Source of the DNA: Cytobacillus firmus
GTDB lineage: Bacteria > Bacillota > Bacilli > Bacillales > Cytobacillaceae
DNA: 64,000 nt
Assembly (NCBI RefSeq): GCF_023715565.1
Contig: NZ_JAMBOJ010000007.1
Location: 1-64,000 of the forward strand
Direction: 5' to 3'
Made by a program: the position numbers and the translations under genes. The notes beneath the pieces are model-generated. The model was not told the DNA's origin, did not search any database, and was given only the letters and a program-made list of their open reading frames with translations. Below, in pieces: positions 52,461-59,878 of this stretch. Each line of letters opens with the position of its first letter. Positions within the stretch are counted from its first letter, which is position 1.

Positions 52461-52477
52461 TTGGCACAAAACTTGCA
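52461..52477 (+). promoter_or_regulatory. Sigma-54 (-24/-12) promoter of kamA
   Basis: TTGGCAC (52461-52467), 5 bases, TTGCA (52473-52477). This has the consensus TGGCAC-N5-TTGC spacing with the invariant GG and GC. Transcription start near 52488, 28 bases before the kamA ATG. Confidence 0.92.
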
Positions 52478-52515
52478 ATGTGTATTATATAGAAATTCAT
52501 ATAGGGGGAATAGAT

Positions 52516-53946
52516 ATGAAGAACTTTTTATATAAACCGGATCGGCATTGGAAAGATATTGAGCTATGGAAGGACGTCACAGAAGAACAATGGAATGATT
52601 GGCTCTGGCAGCTGACGAATACTATTCGGACTGTTGATGATTTGAAAAAGGTGATTAATCTTACACCTGAAGAAGAGGAAGGAGTCAGGATTTCTGCAAA
52701 GACCATACCATTAAATATTACACCTTATTATGCTTCATTAATGAATCCAGATGATCCCCGGTGTCCAGTGAGGATGCAATCCGTCCCTATTTCAAATGAA
52801 ATCTATAAAACTAAATATGATCTTGAAGATCCGCTGCATGAGGATGAAGACTCCCCAGTTCCGGGATTAACACATCGCTACCCTGACCGTGTCTTATTTT
52901 TGGTAACAAATCAATGTTCCATGTATTGCCGTTATTGTACAAGAAGAAGATTTTCCGGACAAATCGGCATGGGTGTACCGAAAAAACAGCTGGATGCTGC
53001 GATCAGCTATATTAGGAATGCTCCTCAGGTTCGAGATGTTCTCATTTCCGGAGGAGACGGACTTTTGATCAATGACAATATTCTCGAATATATCCTGAAA
53101 AATTTGCGTGAAATCGACCATGTGGAAATCATCAGAATCGGCACGAGAGCTCCAGTTGTATTTCCTCAGCGGATCACCGAGAATTTATGCAATATCCTGA
53201 AAAAGTATCATCCTGTGTGGCTAAATACACATTTTAATACTTCCATTGAAATTACCGAGGATTCTAAGAGAGCATGTGAGATGCTGGCAAATGCCGGTGT
53301 GCCGGTGGGGAATCAATCCGTTATTTTGGCAGGCATAAACGACAGCGTTCCAATAATGAAAAGACTAATGCATGATCTTGTTAAAATCCGGGTACGCCCT
53401 TATTACATTTACCAATGTGATCTTTCTGAAGGCATTGGCCATTTCCGCGCTCCGGTTTCGAAAGGGCTTGAAATTATTGAAGGATTAAGGGGACATACAT
53501 CGGGCTATGCTGTTCCGACATTTGTGGTCGATGCGCCTGGCGGAGGCGGAAAGATTTCACTGCAACCGAATTATTTGATCTCACAAAGTGCAGACAAAGT
53601 GGTCCTCCGCAATTTCGAAGGTGTAATCACCACGTATCCTGAACCTGAAAACTATGTTCCAGGCCGTGCAGAAGGCTACTTTAAAGAAATCTATCCTGAC
53701 ATGGATGAGAAAAAATCAAATGTGGGCATTGCTGCGCTAATGAATGATCAGCAGTTCAACCTGGTGCCTGAAGGCTTGGCAAGGCTAGATCGCCGCGAAA
53801 AATATGACAGCGATCCAGAGCACATTTCGTTGAAAGATAAGCGGGGCAAAAGGGATGAATTAAAGGAAAAGAAATTCAAGGCCCAGCAGACAAAGCAGAA
53901 CCCTGCAGCAGAGGCGGGTTCAGAAGCTGCAGCTGCCAAGGAATAG
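52516..53946 (+). CDS. kamA: Lysine 2,3-aminomutase
   Basis: A 476-residue radical-SAM PLP enzyme. The cluster ligands are Cys134, Cys138 and Cys141 (CSMYCRYC). ISGGDGLLIND is the SAM-binding GGE-like motif and APGGGGKI lies close to the PLP lysine region. It converts L-lysine to L-beta-lysine. The C-terminus is a charged Lys/Ala tail. The ATG at 52516 after AGGGGG is the start; an in-frame ATG at 52426 lies upstream of the promoter and cannot be used from it. Confidence 0.96.
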   Translation: MKNFLYKPDRHWKDIELWKDVTEEQWNDWLWQLTNTIRTVDDLKKVINLTPEEEEGVRISAKTIPLNITPYYASLMNPDDPRCPVRMQSVPISNEIYKTKYDLEDPLHEDEDSPVPGLTHRYPDRVLFLVTNQCSMYCRYCTRRRFSGQIGMGVPKKQLDAAISYIRNAPQVRDVLISGGDGLLINDNILEYILKNLREIDHVEIIRIGTRAPVVFPQRITENLCNILKKYHPVWLNTHFNTSIEITEDSKRACEMLANAGVPVGNQSVILAGINDSVPIMKRLMHDLVKIRVRPYYIYQCDLSEGIGHFRAPVSKGLEIIEGLRGHTSGYAVPTFVVDAPGGGGKISLQPNYLISQSADKVVLRNFEGVITTYPEPENYVPGRAEGYFKEIYPDMDEKKSNVGIAALMNDQQFNLVPEGLARLDRREKYDSDPEHISLKDKRGKRDELKEKKFKAQQTKQNPAAEAGSEAAAAKE

Positions 53947-53956
53947 GAGGACAGGA

Positions 53957-54250
53957 ATGGGAAATAAATGTGCCTGGTGTGACAGCCAAAATATTAGTGA
54001 AAGCAGTGAAACGGTTTATTGGGAGCTCCCTGATGGAACAAGAGCCATCCAAATAAATGAGACACCCTCCATTACCTGCAGCGATTGTGATATGGTTTAC
54101 CAGTCAGATGAGCTTGTTAAGTCGATTGAGGACCAGTTATTTTTAATTGATGTAAAGAAGATCGGAAAAGAAATAAATTACGAAAAATTGATGGAGCAGC
54201 CAAGGTTGCTGAAGCGAAATTATTTTGATTTCTCTTCCTATGATAAGTGA
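53957..54250 (+). CDS. yokU: YokU family zinc-finger protein
   Basis: A 97-residue protein with two CxxC knuckles (CAWC near residue 5, CSDC near 42), a YgiT-type zinc finger as in YokU. It directly follows kamA by 10 bases with AGGAGG, as in B. subtilis. Function unknown; a role in KamA maturation or control is a guess from the conserved pairing. Confidence 0.88.
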   Translation: MGNKCAWCDSQNISESSETVYWELPDGTRAIQINETPSITCSDCDMVYQSDELVKSIEDQLFLIDVKKIGKEINYEKLMEQPRLLKRNYFDFSSYDK

Positions 54251-54258
54251 GCAAAGGG

Positions 54259-54286
54259 ACAGCCCGCAGATTGCGGGCTGTTTTTG
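54259..54286 (+). terminator. Terminator after kamA-yokU
   Basis: ACAGCCCGC pairs with GCGGGCTGT, followed by TTTTG. Confidence 0.9.
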
Positions 54287-54372
54287 ATATGTATAAGTAG
54301 ACGAGCTTGGCACAATTCGATTATAGTAGAAAATAAATTATTGAACGACAGAATAAAAAGGAAGGCGTTAAT

Positions 54373-54594
54373 ATGTCAAAAACTTTCTATCACTTTTTAA
54401 TAAAATACAGACATCCTGCACCAAAAGATAACATCAGCCGTTTTGCCAATGACGCATATGAAGACCACAGCTTTCCAAAAACCGCCTATGATTATGATGA
54501 GGTCAGCTCTTATCTTGAACTGAACGGAAGCTATCTGGAGACCATGTCTATATTCGATGAAGCCTGGCAGCTGTATGTACTATCCGAAAGCTGA
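54373..54594 (+). CDS. yozE: YozE family protein (UPF0346)
   Basis: A 73-residue helical cytosolic protein matching YozE: FYHFLIKYRHPAPKD, ANDAYEDHSFPK and FDEAWQLY. Fold of the SAM-like helical bundle type; function unknown. GGAAGG precedes the ATG. Confidence 0.92.
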   Translation: MSKTFYHFLIKYRHPAPKDNISRFANDAYEDHSFPKTAYDYDEVSSYLELNGSYLETMSIFDEAWQLYVLSES

Positions 54595-54606
54595 ATGAAC
54601 ACATTG

Positions 54607-54637
54607 AAACACTCCGGCACAGGAGTGTTTTTTATTT
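54607..54637 (+). terminator. Terminator after yozE
   Basis: AAACACTCC pairs with GGAGTGTTT, followed by a T-rich tail. Confidence 0.9.
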
Positions 54638-54738
54638 TGAGATGGCTGTTTGTGATGAACGTACGGACGATTTTCATAAAAAGTGCATATACTATTGTAT
54701 TCACTACTCACGACTCAGTCATTGAGAGGATGGAGGAA

Positions 54739-55434
54739 ATGAGCAAAAAGAAAAAACCCAAGTACAAAATCGGTGATACAGTCGTGATCACTATTTATGG
54801 TACAGTCGGAAAAGTAACAGATGTAAAATGGCTAGATGATATGTATGTCTATGAAGTCAATAAAAGTGAAGGTCTATATATGGAATCCAGCCTTCAAATG
54901 CTGTCTGAATATGAAGGTGAGATTATGGAAAAGGAGCATATTGACATCGAATATAAATACTTTTTTGGGGACCTTGTCCATGTTAAGGGGTATGGTTCGG
55001 ATCTTTTCAAAATCGTAGGCTTCAGGACGGAAATTTGGAGATACAAAGAAGATGCATGGGAAGATGTTATTTATGAGCTTTCAAGGATTAATGACGGGGA
55101 ATGGCTGGAAGCAGGGGAAGAAGAGCTGACACTCGTTGCTGATGCTGAAAGTGCTGATGCATTTATTCAAAAGCTGGGGCTCCTCTATATGATCAATAAA
55201 AAAGAAAAGCTTCCTGAATTAAGGGAAACGGCACATTCATTCCGCAAGGCAGAAAAGGAATTGCTTGATGGGATAAAAGAAAGAAAAGTTCTGATTGATG
55301 GCTTGCTTGATATATACAATGATTATCGTATTCTTTATGAAATGTTTCACGATGATGAGTATAAGCATATCATGCGGGTTATACTCAGAAAGCTGAAGCA
55401 TATTGCCAACAATGATGATAAGAGCACTGTCTAA
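54739..55434 (+). CDS. yodN: YodN-like protein
   Basis: A 231-residue cytosolic protein. It starts MSKKKKPKYKIGD and has two SH3-like beta barrels (KIGDTVVITIYGTVGKVTDV and FFGDLVHVKGYGSDLFKIVGF) followed by a helical C-terminal half. It matches YodN in position between yozE and yozD. Function unknown. I chose the ATG at 54739; ATG 54730 is possible. Confidence 0.75.
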   Translation: MSKKKKPKYKIGDTVVITIYGTVGKVTDVKWLDDMYVYEVNKSEGLYMESSLQMLSEYEGEIMEKEHIDIEYKYFFGDLVHVKGYGSDLFKIVGFRTEIWRYKEDAWEDVIYELSRINDGEWLEAGEEELTLVADAESADAFIQKLGLLYMINKKEKLPELRETAHSFRKAEKELLDGIKERKVLIDGLLDIYNDYRILYEMFHDDEYKHIMRVILRKLKHIANNDDKSTV

Positions 55435-55462
55435 AAAGAAGTTACTGAAGTCCCAGCGGTTT

Positions 55463-55624
55463 TTAGAGCCAGGTGACCAGGAGATACAGTAAAAATGGGA
55501 TGCCAAACCATATGACAAGCTTGAACCAGGCATTTAATAGATTGCTATAAAGATTTATTATGGAGCTTTCTTCAAGATTGACATCTTCTTTAATTAGTAG
55601 GGCTAGTCTGGATATGCTGGACAT
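55463..55624 (-). CDS. 53-residue tail-anchored membrane peptide
   Basis: A minus-strand ORF starting MSSISRLALLIKEDVNLEES and ending in a hydrophobic helix (LVIWFGIPFLLYLLVTWL) at the C-terminus. GAGGAGG lies 7 bases before the ATG. An acidic amphipathic N-terminus plus C-terminal anchor predicts the body in the cytoplasm. No family recognised. It is convergent with yodN. Confidence 0.65.
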   Translation of the reverse strand: MSSISRLALLIKEDVNLEESSIINLYSNLLNAWFKLVIWFGIPFLLYLLVTWL

Positions 55625-55781
55625 GTCGCTGCCTCCTCAATTTCTATAATATGGATTGTTGTATATCCTATATGTATGTCCTGACTGAAGAAAAATGCAT
55701 TGAAAATAAAATAAAGAATATGGCTTGTTCTGCATGAATCCAGGGAGTACTTCATACATTCTGTACAAAGGGGGCGTTGCT

Positions 55782-55955
55782 GTGAAGGAAATAGAAGTCG
55801 TAATAGATACAGAAGAAATTGCTGAGTTTTTCTTTCATGAGCTTGCAAAAAGGGGATATGTGCCTACTGAAGGAGAATTGGATGAACTTGCAGATATCAC
55901 GTTTGAGTACCTGCTGCAAAAGTGCATCATTGATGAGGAAGTTGAAGATGACTGA
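55782..55955 (+). CDS. yozD: YozD family protein
   Basis: A 57-residue acidic protein beginning VKEIEVVIDTEEIAEFFF and containing ELADITFEYLLQKC, matching YozD. GTG start after GGGGG. An upstream extension to 55725 has no ribosome binding site. Function unknown. Confidence 0.88.
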   Translation: MKEIEVVIDTEEIAEFFFHELAKRGYVPTEGELDELADITFEYLLQKCIIDEEVEDD

Positions 55956-55964
55956 TATAGAAAA

Positions 55965-55997
55965 ATGGCGAGGAAAGGTGCTCGTCATTTTTTTGCG
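55965..55997 (+). terminator. Terminator after yozD
   Basis: ATGGCGAG pairs with CTCGTCAT (one G-U), followed by TTTTTT. Confidence 0.8.
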
Positions 55998-56096
55998 GAG
56001 CAGCAGGAACTTCTTACACATACATATTTCAAAACACCCATTTTACGCAGGGGACGCAGCATTTCCGAAAAAAACCTGTGCTGCCACCACAAAAAG

Positions 56097-56123
56097 TGAA
56101 ACTTTGTTGTTAATAAGCAAGTA
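56097..56123 (+). promoter_or_regulatory. Possible ECF-type promoter of spo0M
   Basis: TGAAAC (56097-56102) is followed after 17 bases by AGTA (56120-56123), one base off the usual spacing and without the C. B. subtilis spo0M is known to be under SigW and SigH, so this is a candidate only. Confidence 0.3.
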
Positions 56124-56195
56124 TATCTAAGTGAATAAGTGCTTTGTATTTATATATGGCAGTCAAATTAAAAAAGGAAACAGGGAGAGAGGCAT

Positions 56196-56966
56196 ATGTC
56201 ATTTTTCAATAAGGTTTTGGCAAGTGTGGGAATTGGATCAGCAAAAGTGGATACGAAACTTGAAAAGGATTCAGCGGTTCCGGGAGAAGCTCTCAGAGGC
56301 GTGGTTGAGATTACAGGGGGCAGCACCGAACAGAAAATTAATGATATATACCTTTCATTGAATACTGCTTATATTAAAGAATCAGATGATAAAAAATATA
56401 CAGTCTCCGGTCTGATTGACCGTTTTAGGCTTGCTCATTCTTTTACCCTGGCAGCCAATGAACGAAAGGAAATTCCTTTTACCTTTAACCTTCCAGCTGA
56501 CACACCTTTGTCTTTTGGCAAAACGAAAATATGGATGACGACAGGACTGGATATAAAAAACGCGGTGGATCCTGCAGATAAGGATTATATTCGTGTTGCT
56601 GCTACTCCGCTGATGGATTCTGTATTGAACGCTGTTTCAAGTATGGGATTCCGTTTGAGGGAAGCAGAGTGTGAACAGGCTCCGCGCCGACTTCGCAGAA
56701 GACTTCCGTTTATCCAGGAGTTTGAATTTGTTCCAGTCACCGGCCCTTTCAGAGGAAAACTTGATGAACTGGAAGTGGTCTTTTTTCCACTTTCAAACGG
56801 AGAGACCGAGGTTATGATGCAAGTAGACCGTAAAGCGAGAGGGATTGGCGGATTCCTGGCAGAAGCATTAGAAATGGATGAAACATTTGTCCGTTTCACT
56901 GTTACAAATGCAGATATACCTTATATGCAGCAAAAGCTTCAGTCTGTCATTGCAAAATATGATTAA
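56196..56966 (+). CDS. spo0M: Sporulation-control protein Spo0M
   Basis: A 256-residue arrestin-like beta-sandwich protein. The N-terminal FFNKVLASVGIGSAKVDTKL, ANERKEIPFTFNLP and the C-terminal GGFLAEALEMDE are characteristic. Spo0M affects early sporulation and cell shape. No catalytic site. Single-gene unit. Confidence 0.93.
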   Translation: MSFFNKVLASVGIGSAKVDTKLEKDSAVPGEALRGVVEITGGSTEQKINDIYLSLNTAYIKESDDKKYTVSGLIDRFRLAHSFTLAANERKEIPFTFNLPADTPLSFGKTKIWMTTGLDIKNAVDPADKDYIRVAATPLMDSVLNAVSSMGFRLREAECEQAPRRLRRRLPFIQEFEFVPVTGPFRGKLDELEVVFFPLSNGETEVMMQVDRKARGIGGFLAEALEMDETFVRFTVTNADIPYMQQKLQSVIAKYD

Positions 56967-56976
56967 TTCATTAAGA

Positions 56977-57007
56977 AAACGATGGGTGATGCCCATCGTT
57001 TTTTTTA
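56977..57007 (+). terminator. Terminator after spo0M
   Basis: AACGATGGG pairs with CCCATCGTT, followed by TTTTTT. Confidence 0.9.
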
Positions 57008-57037
57008 TTTGGCTGCAGCAGTGGAATGCTTTGGCTG

Positions 57038-57895
57038 TTATGCCAGAAGTGTTCTAATTAAATCCTGTCCCTTTAAAAAGGGGGTAATGAGCACGTACAT
57101 GATTGAATCCGGGATTCTCTTCTCATCATCGGAAATTATGCCATGAACACCAAGCCGCTGCATGTCTGCAAATTGGTATTGTTTGCTGATTGTCCACGAA
57201 TAGATCTCATAACCGAATAGTTCAGCTTGATTAATGAAGGACTTGGAAAGGAGGAGATGGTGAACAGATAGAAAAGAGGCAAAATCGCGGTAGGATGCCA
57301 AATGAAACAAGTCCAGGTGTTTGCTCAGCAGCAGGCCTGCAGGAATCTGGGGAGCCAACTTGTGAAATTTTTTCATTTCATTAATATGGAAAGATTGGAC
57401 TTTTATCTGGCTTTCGGATTTGTAAGAGTTTAATAAGTCTGCGAGAATCTCTGTCATGCCAGGCTGATTTTCAGGGGATTTCATCTCAATTATCATTCCT
57501 ATTTTTCCACTGGCCTGTTTTAAAACTTCAGTCAATAAAGGGATTTTTTCACCGGCATACGCGGGAGAAAACCATGAGCCTGCATCCAGTTTTTTTAAGT
57601 CTTTAACCGTTAATTCCTCAATTAGCCCCTCACCGTCGGTAGTTCGCAAAACATTCGCGTCATGAATAACAACCAGCTGTTTATCCTTGCTCAGCCTTAC
57701 ATCTAACTCGATATAGTCAAAGCCCATTTCTATAGCTTTTTCAAACGATGCAAGTGTATTCTCGGGTGCAAGTGCCGATGCGCCTCTGTGTGCGATGGAC
57801 TTAAACGGCATGAGAGGCTGAAAAAAATAAGATATAGTCATTAATATCATTCCAATCACGACTGAAAGCAAGACAGGCTTTTTCGATACCAGCAA
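57038..57895 (-). CDS. Membrane-anchored glycerophosphodiester phosphodiesterase
   Basis: A protein of about 285 residues. An N-terminal membrane helix (LLSVVIGMILMTISYFF) is followed by the GDPD barrel: IAHRGASALAPENTLASF (catalytic His and Arg), IELDVRLSKDKQLVVIHD (metal Glu/Asp and second His), IEMKSPE and the final SWTI. It hydrolyses glycerophosphodiesters to glycerol-3-phosphate and an alcohol, here at the outer face or membrane surface. The TTG at 57895 is best spaced from GGAGG; the ATG at 57901 or GTG at 57904 is possible. Confidence 0.88.
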   Translation of the reverse strand: MLVSKKPVLLSVVIGMILMTISYFFQPLMPFKSIAHRGASALAPENTLASFEKAIEMGFDYIELDVRLSKDKQLVVIHDANVLRTTDGEGLIEELTVKDLKKLDAGSWFSPAYAGEKIPLLTEVLKQASGKIGMIIEMKSPENQPGMTEILADLLNSYKSESQIKVQSFHINEMKKFHKLAPQIPAGLLLSKHLDLFHLASYRDFASFLSVHHLLLSKSFINQAELFGYEIYSWTISKQYQFADMQRLGVHGIISDDEKRIPDSIMYVLITPFLKGQDLIRTLLA

Positions 57896-57925
57896 TTTCA
57901 TCACCTCCAGATAAGATTTTTATAC

Positions 57926-57962
57926 ATAATATGCAGAATAAATATTTTTGAAAGCGTTTACT
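57926..57962 (-). promoter_or_regulatory. GDPD promoter overlapped by a cre-like site
   Basis: On the minus strand, TTTCAA (57948-57953) and TATTAT (57926-57931) are 16 bases apart. The plus-strand TGAAAGCGTTTACT (57949-57962) matches the CcpA cre consensus except for the last base and covers the -35. Catabolite repression is therefore likely. Confidence 0.6.
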
Positions 57963-58188
57963 TGGAGAAAAAAACAGTTAATCGACAAAAATAGAATTTT
58001 TTTGATGAAGGAAACGACAACAAAAATGGCTAATTAAACAGTAATAAAAATTGTTCACGGAAATTTAGGCATTTGGCAGGAAAACGTCATAAAAATGCTT
58101 TTGAGGACCTTAATCGATACTTGATGGGTCACTTGGTGTATTAAAACAGCGAAAAATAGCGGATGCTGGAATAAGAGGGGGATGCCAT

Positions 58189-58497
58189 ATGCTGAAGGAA
58201 TTAACAAGAATCAGAAGAAGAGAATATGATGTTACCATCTTTCAAACACCTGAATTCAGAGGCAAAAAAGGCTTTCAGCAAGTATATCGTCTAAATGTCG
58301 AAGCTTTGACTCATGATGAATGCCTTGAATCAGTTTTTAGCAAGTTTAATGTGCATGACCGGATTCCCGGAGATTTTGATGGCCGGTTTATTTCCACAGG
58401 AGATATACTCTATATTGATGAAGGCAGAAGAGGGCAATTTTATTATCAGCTGAAGCCGGGCGGCTGGGAAGAAGTAAACCGGATACATATTAGATAA
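58189..58497 (+). CDS. yodL: YodL-like protein
   Basis: A 102-residue protein with YodL-like features (PF14191): YDVTIFQTPEF near the N-terminus, NVHDRIPGDFDGRFISTGDILYID in the centre. Similar domains occur in plasmid- and phage-linked proteins. Function unknown. GAGGGGGATG precedes the ATG. Upstream of deoD as in B. subtilis. Confidence 0.82.
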   Translation: MLKELTRIRRREYDVTIFQTPEFRGKKGFQQVYRLNVEALTHDECLESVFSKFNVHDRIPGDFDGRFISTGDILYIDEGRRGQFYYQLKPGGWEEVNRIHIR

Positions 58498-58502
58498 ATA
58501 AA

Positions 58503-58536
58503 GAAACAGGAGGGCATAATAGCTCTCCTGTTTTCT
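58503..58536 (+). terminator. Terminator after yodL
   Basis: AACAGGAG pairs with CTCCTGTT with an imperfect upper stem, followed by TTCTTATT. Confidence 0.8.
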
Positions 58537-58551
58537 TATTTATTAAATAGT

Positions 58552-58701
58552 TTATTCTGTTATGTTAGATCCCGGACTGTTTTTGCGTTTGTTGGCTGTG
58601 AATTCCTTGCCATGTGCTTCCTGCTCTGCAACAATGGCTTCAGCAGGAATATGATTATTTTTCTTGGGTGAATTTATACGGTTGCGGTGCTTTTTACCCA
58701 T
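58552..58701 (-). CDS. 49-residue small basic protein
   Basis: Minus-strand ORF starting MGKKHRNRINSPKKNNHIPA, then EAIVAEQEAHGKEFTANKR, with a polar tail. GGAGGG at good spacing. It is rich in Asn, Lys and His and lacks hydrophobic runs, like many minor spore core proteins, but I cannot name a family. The neighbouring 42-residue gene on the same strand has similar composition. Confidence 0.6.
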   Translation of the reverse strand: MGKKHRNRINSPKKNNHIPAEAIVAEQEAHGKEFTANKRKNSPGSNITE

Positions 58702-58716
58702 ATTAAGTCCCTCCGG

Positions 58717-58845
58717 TTATCGATTGCTTTTTGTTTTGACTGTTTTTGACGTATTAGGCTCAGTATTAGCCCTCGAAGATGGATTTGTCTCAATGGCATG
58801 CTGGACTGCCTGTCTGAGTTTTTTGCTCATTCCTTTTTGCGGCAT
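58717..58845 (-). CDS. 42-residue small basic protein
   Basis: Minus-strand ORF starting MPQKGMSKKLRQAVQHAIET and ending in a polar Thr/Ser/Lys tail. AAAGGAGG precedes the ATG by 9 bases, a strong site that excludes the longer frame from 58902. It lies 15 bases before the 49-residue gene, so the two may be one unit read towards yodL. Function unknown. Confidence 0.62.
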   Translation of the reverse strand: MPQKGMSKKLRQAVQHAIETNPSSRANTEPNTSKTVKTKSNR

Positions 58846-58997
58846 GATTACAACCTCCTTTGGAAAAGCTAAAATTAGCTTTCCCGCACAGGCAAAAAAC
58901 ATCCCTGTCTTATTTGTTTCTAACTGGTGTCACATATGGTATAGTTTGACTTGGAAGCATTTACATCAGCTTCAGAATTAATTTGGAGGTTAGATTA

Positions 58998-59702
58998 ATG
59001 AGCGTACATATTGCTGCTAAAGAAAATGAAATTGCGGAAACGGTTCTGCTTCCTGGAGATCCTTTGCGTGCAAAATATATTGCAGAAACATTTTTAGAAA
59101 ATGCGGAGTGCTATAATGAAGTCCGCAACATGTTTGGCTACACAGGAACGTATAAAGGGAAGCGCATATCAGTTCAGGGTACAGGTATGGGTGTTCCATC
59201 CATTTCCATCTATATCAATGAACTGATGCAAAGCTATAATGTTCAAAACCTGATTAGAGTCGGAACGTGTGGTGCGATTCAAAAAGATGTAAAGGTTCGC
59301 GATGTAATCCTTGCGATGAGCTCTTCTACAGATTCCCAAATGAACAGGCTCACTTTCGGAGGAGTTGACTTTGCTCCGACAGCTAATTTTGATCTATTGA
59401 AAAAAGCTTATGATGCAGGTGTTGAAAAAGGATTAAACCTTAAAGTCGGAAATGTCTTTACAGCAGACATGTTCTATAATGACAATTCTGAACTTGAAAA
59501 ATGGGCAAAATATCAGATCCTGGCAATTGAGATGGAAACCGCTGCTTTATATACGCTTGCTGCGAAGTTTGACCGCAAAGCATTATCTGTTTTAACAGTC
59601 AGTGATCACATCCTGACAGGTGAAGAAACGACTGCTGAAGAAAGACAAACCACCTTTAATGAAATGATCGAAGTTGCACTTGAGGCTGCTACTAAGGAAT
59701 AA
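58998..59702 (+). CDS. deoD: Purine-nucleoside phosphorylase DeoD
   Basis: A 234-residue hexameric-type PNP. It has [14 protein letters not shown] (phosphate site), [24 protein letters not shown] (ribose-binding EME) and LTVSDHIL (catalytic Asp). It splits purine (deoxy)nucleosides with phosphate. The ATG at 58998 follows GGAGGT, which lies in an earlier TTG frame. Confidence 0.97.
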   Translation: MSVHIAAKENEIAETVLLPGDPLRAKYIAETFLENAECYNEVRNMFGYTGTYKGKRISVQGTGMGVPSISIYINELMQSYNVQNLIRVGTCGAIQKDVKVRDVILAMSSSTDSQMNRLTFGGVDFAPTANFDLLKKAYDAGVEKGLNLKVGNVFTADMFYNDNSELEKWAKYQILAIEMETAALYTLAAKFDRKALSVLTVSDHILTGEETTAEERQTTFNEMIEVALEAATKE

Positions 59703-59707
59703 TATAG

Positions 59708-59744
59708 AATGAAACTGGTTTACATGAGCCAGTTTTATTTTTTT
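59708..59744 (+). terminator. Terminator after deoD
   Basis: AAACTGG pairs with CCAGTTT, followed by a long T-rich tail. Confidence 0.8.
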
Positions 59745-59878
59745 TGAGGAGTGTGTGTTGAAATCATTAAAAAGGATATTTGTGGCGTTTGTCCTGTTTT
59801 TAATACGATTATGGACTAGTTGACGTGTAGTGTTAAAATAGTAATGTTGCAAAGAAATAAAAAGACAGGTGAGTTTGA

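Noticed and set aside
52426-52515. 30-codon N-terminal extension of kamA
   Set aside because: It starts upstream of the sigma-54 promoter and contains it; the ATG at 52516 has the ribosome binding site and matches the length of known KamA proteins.
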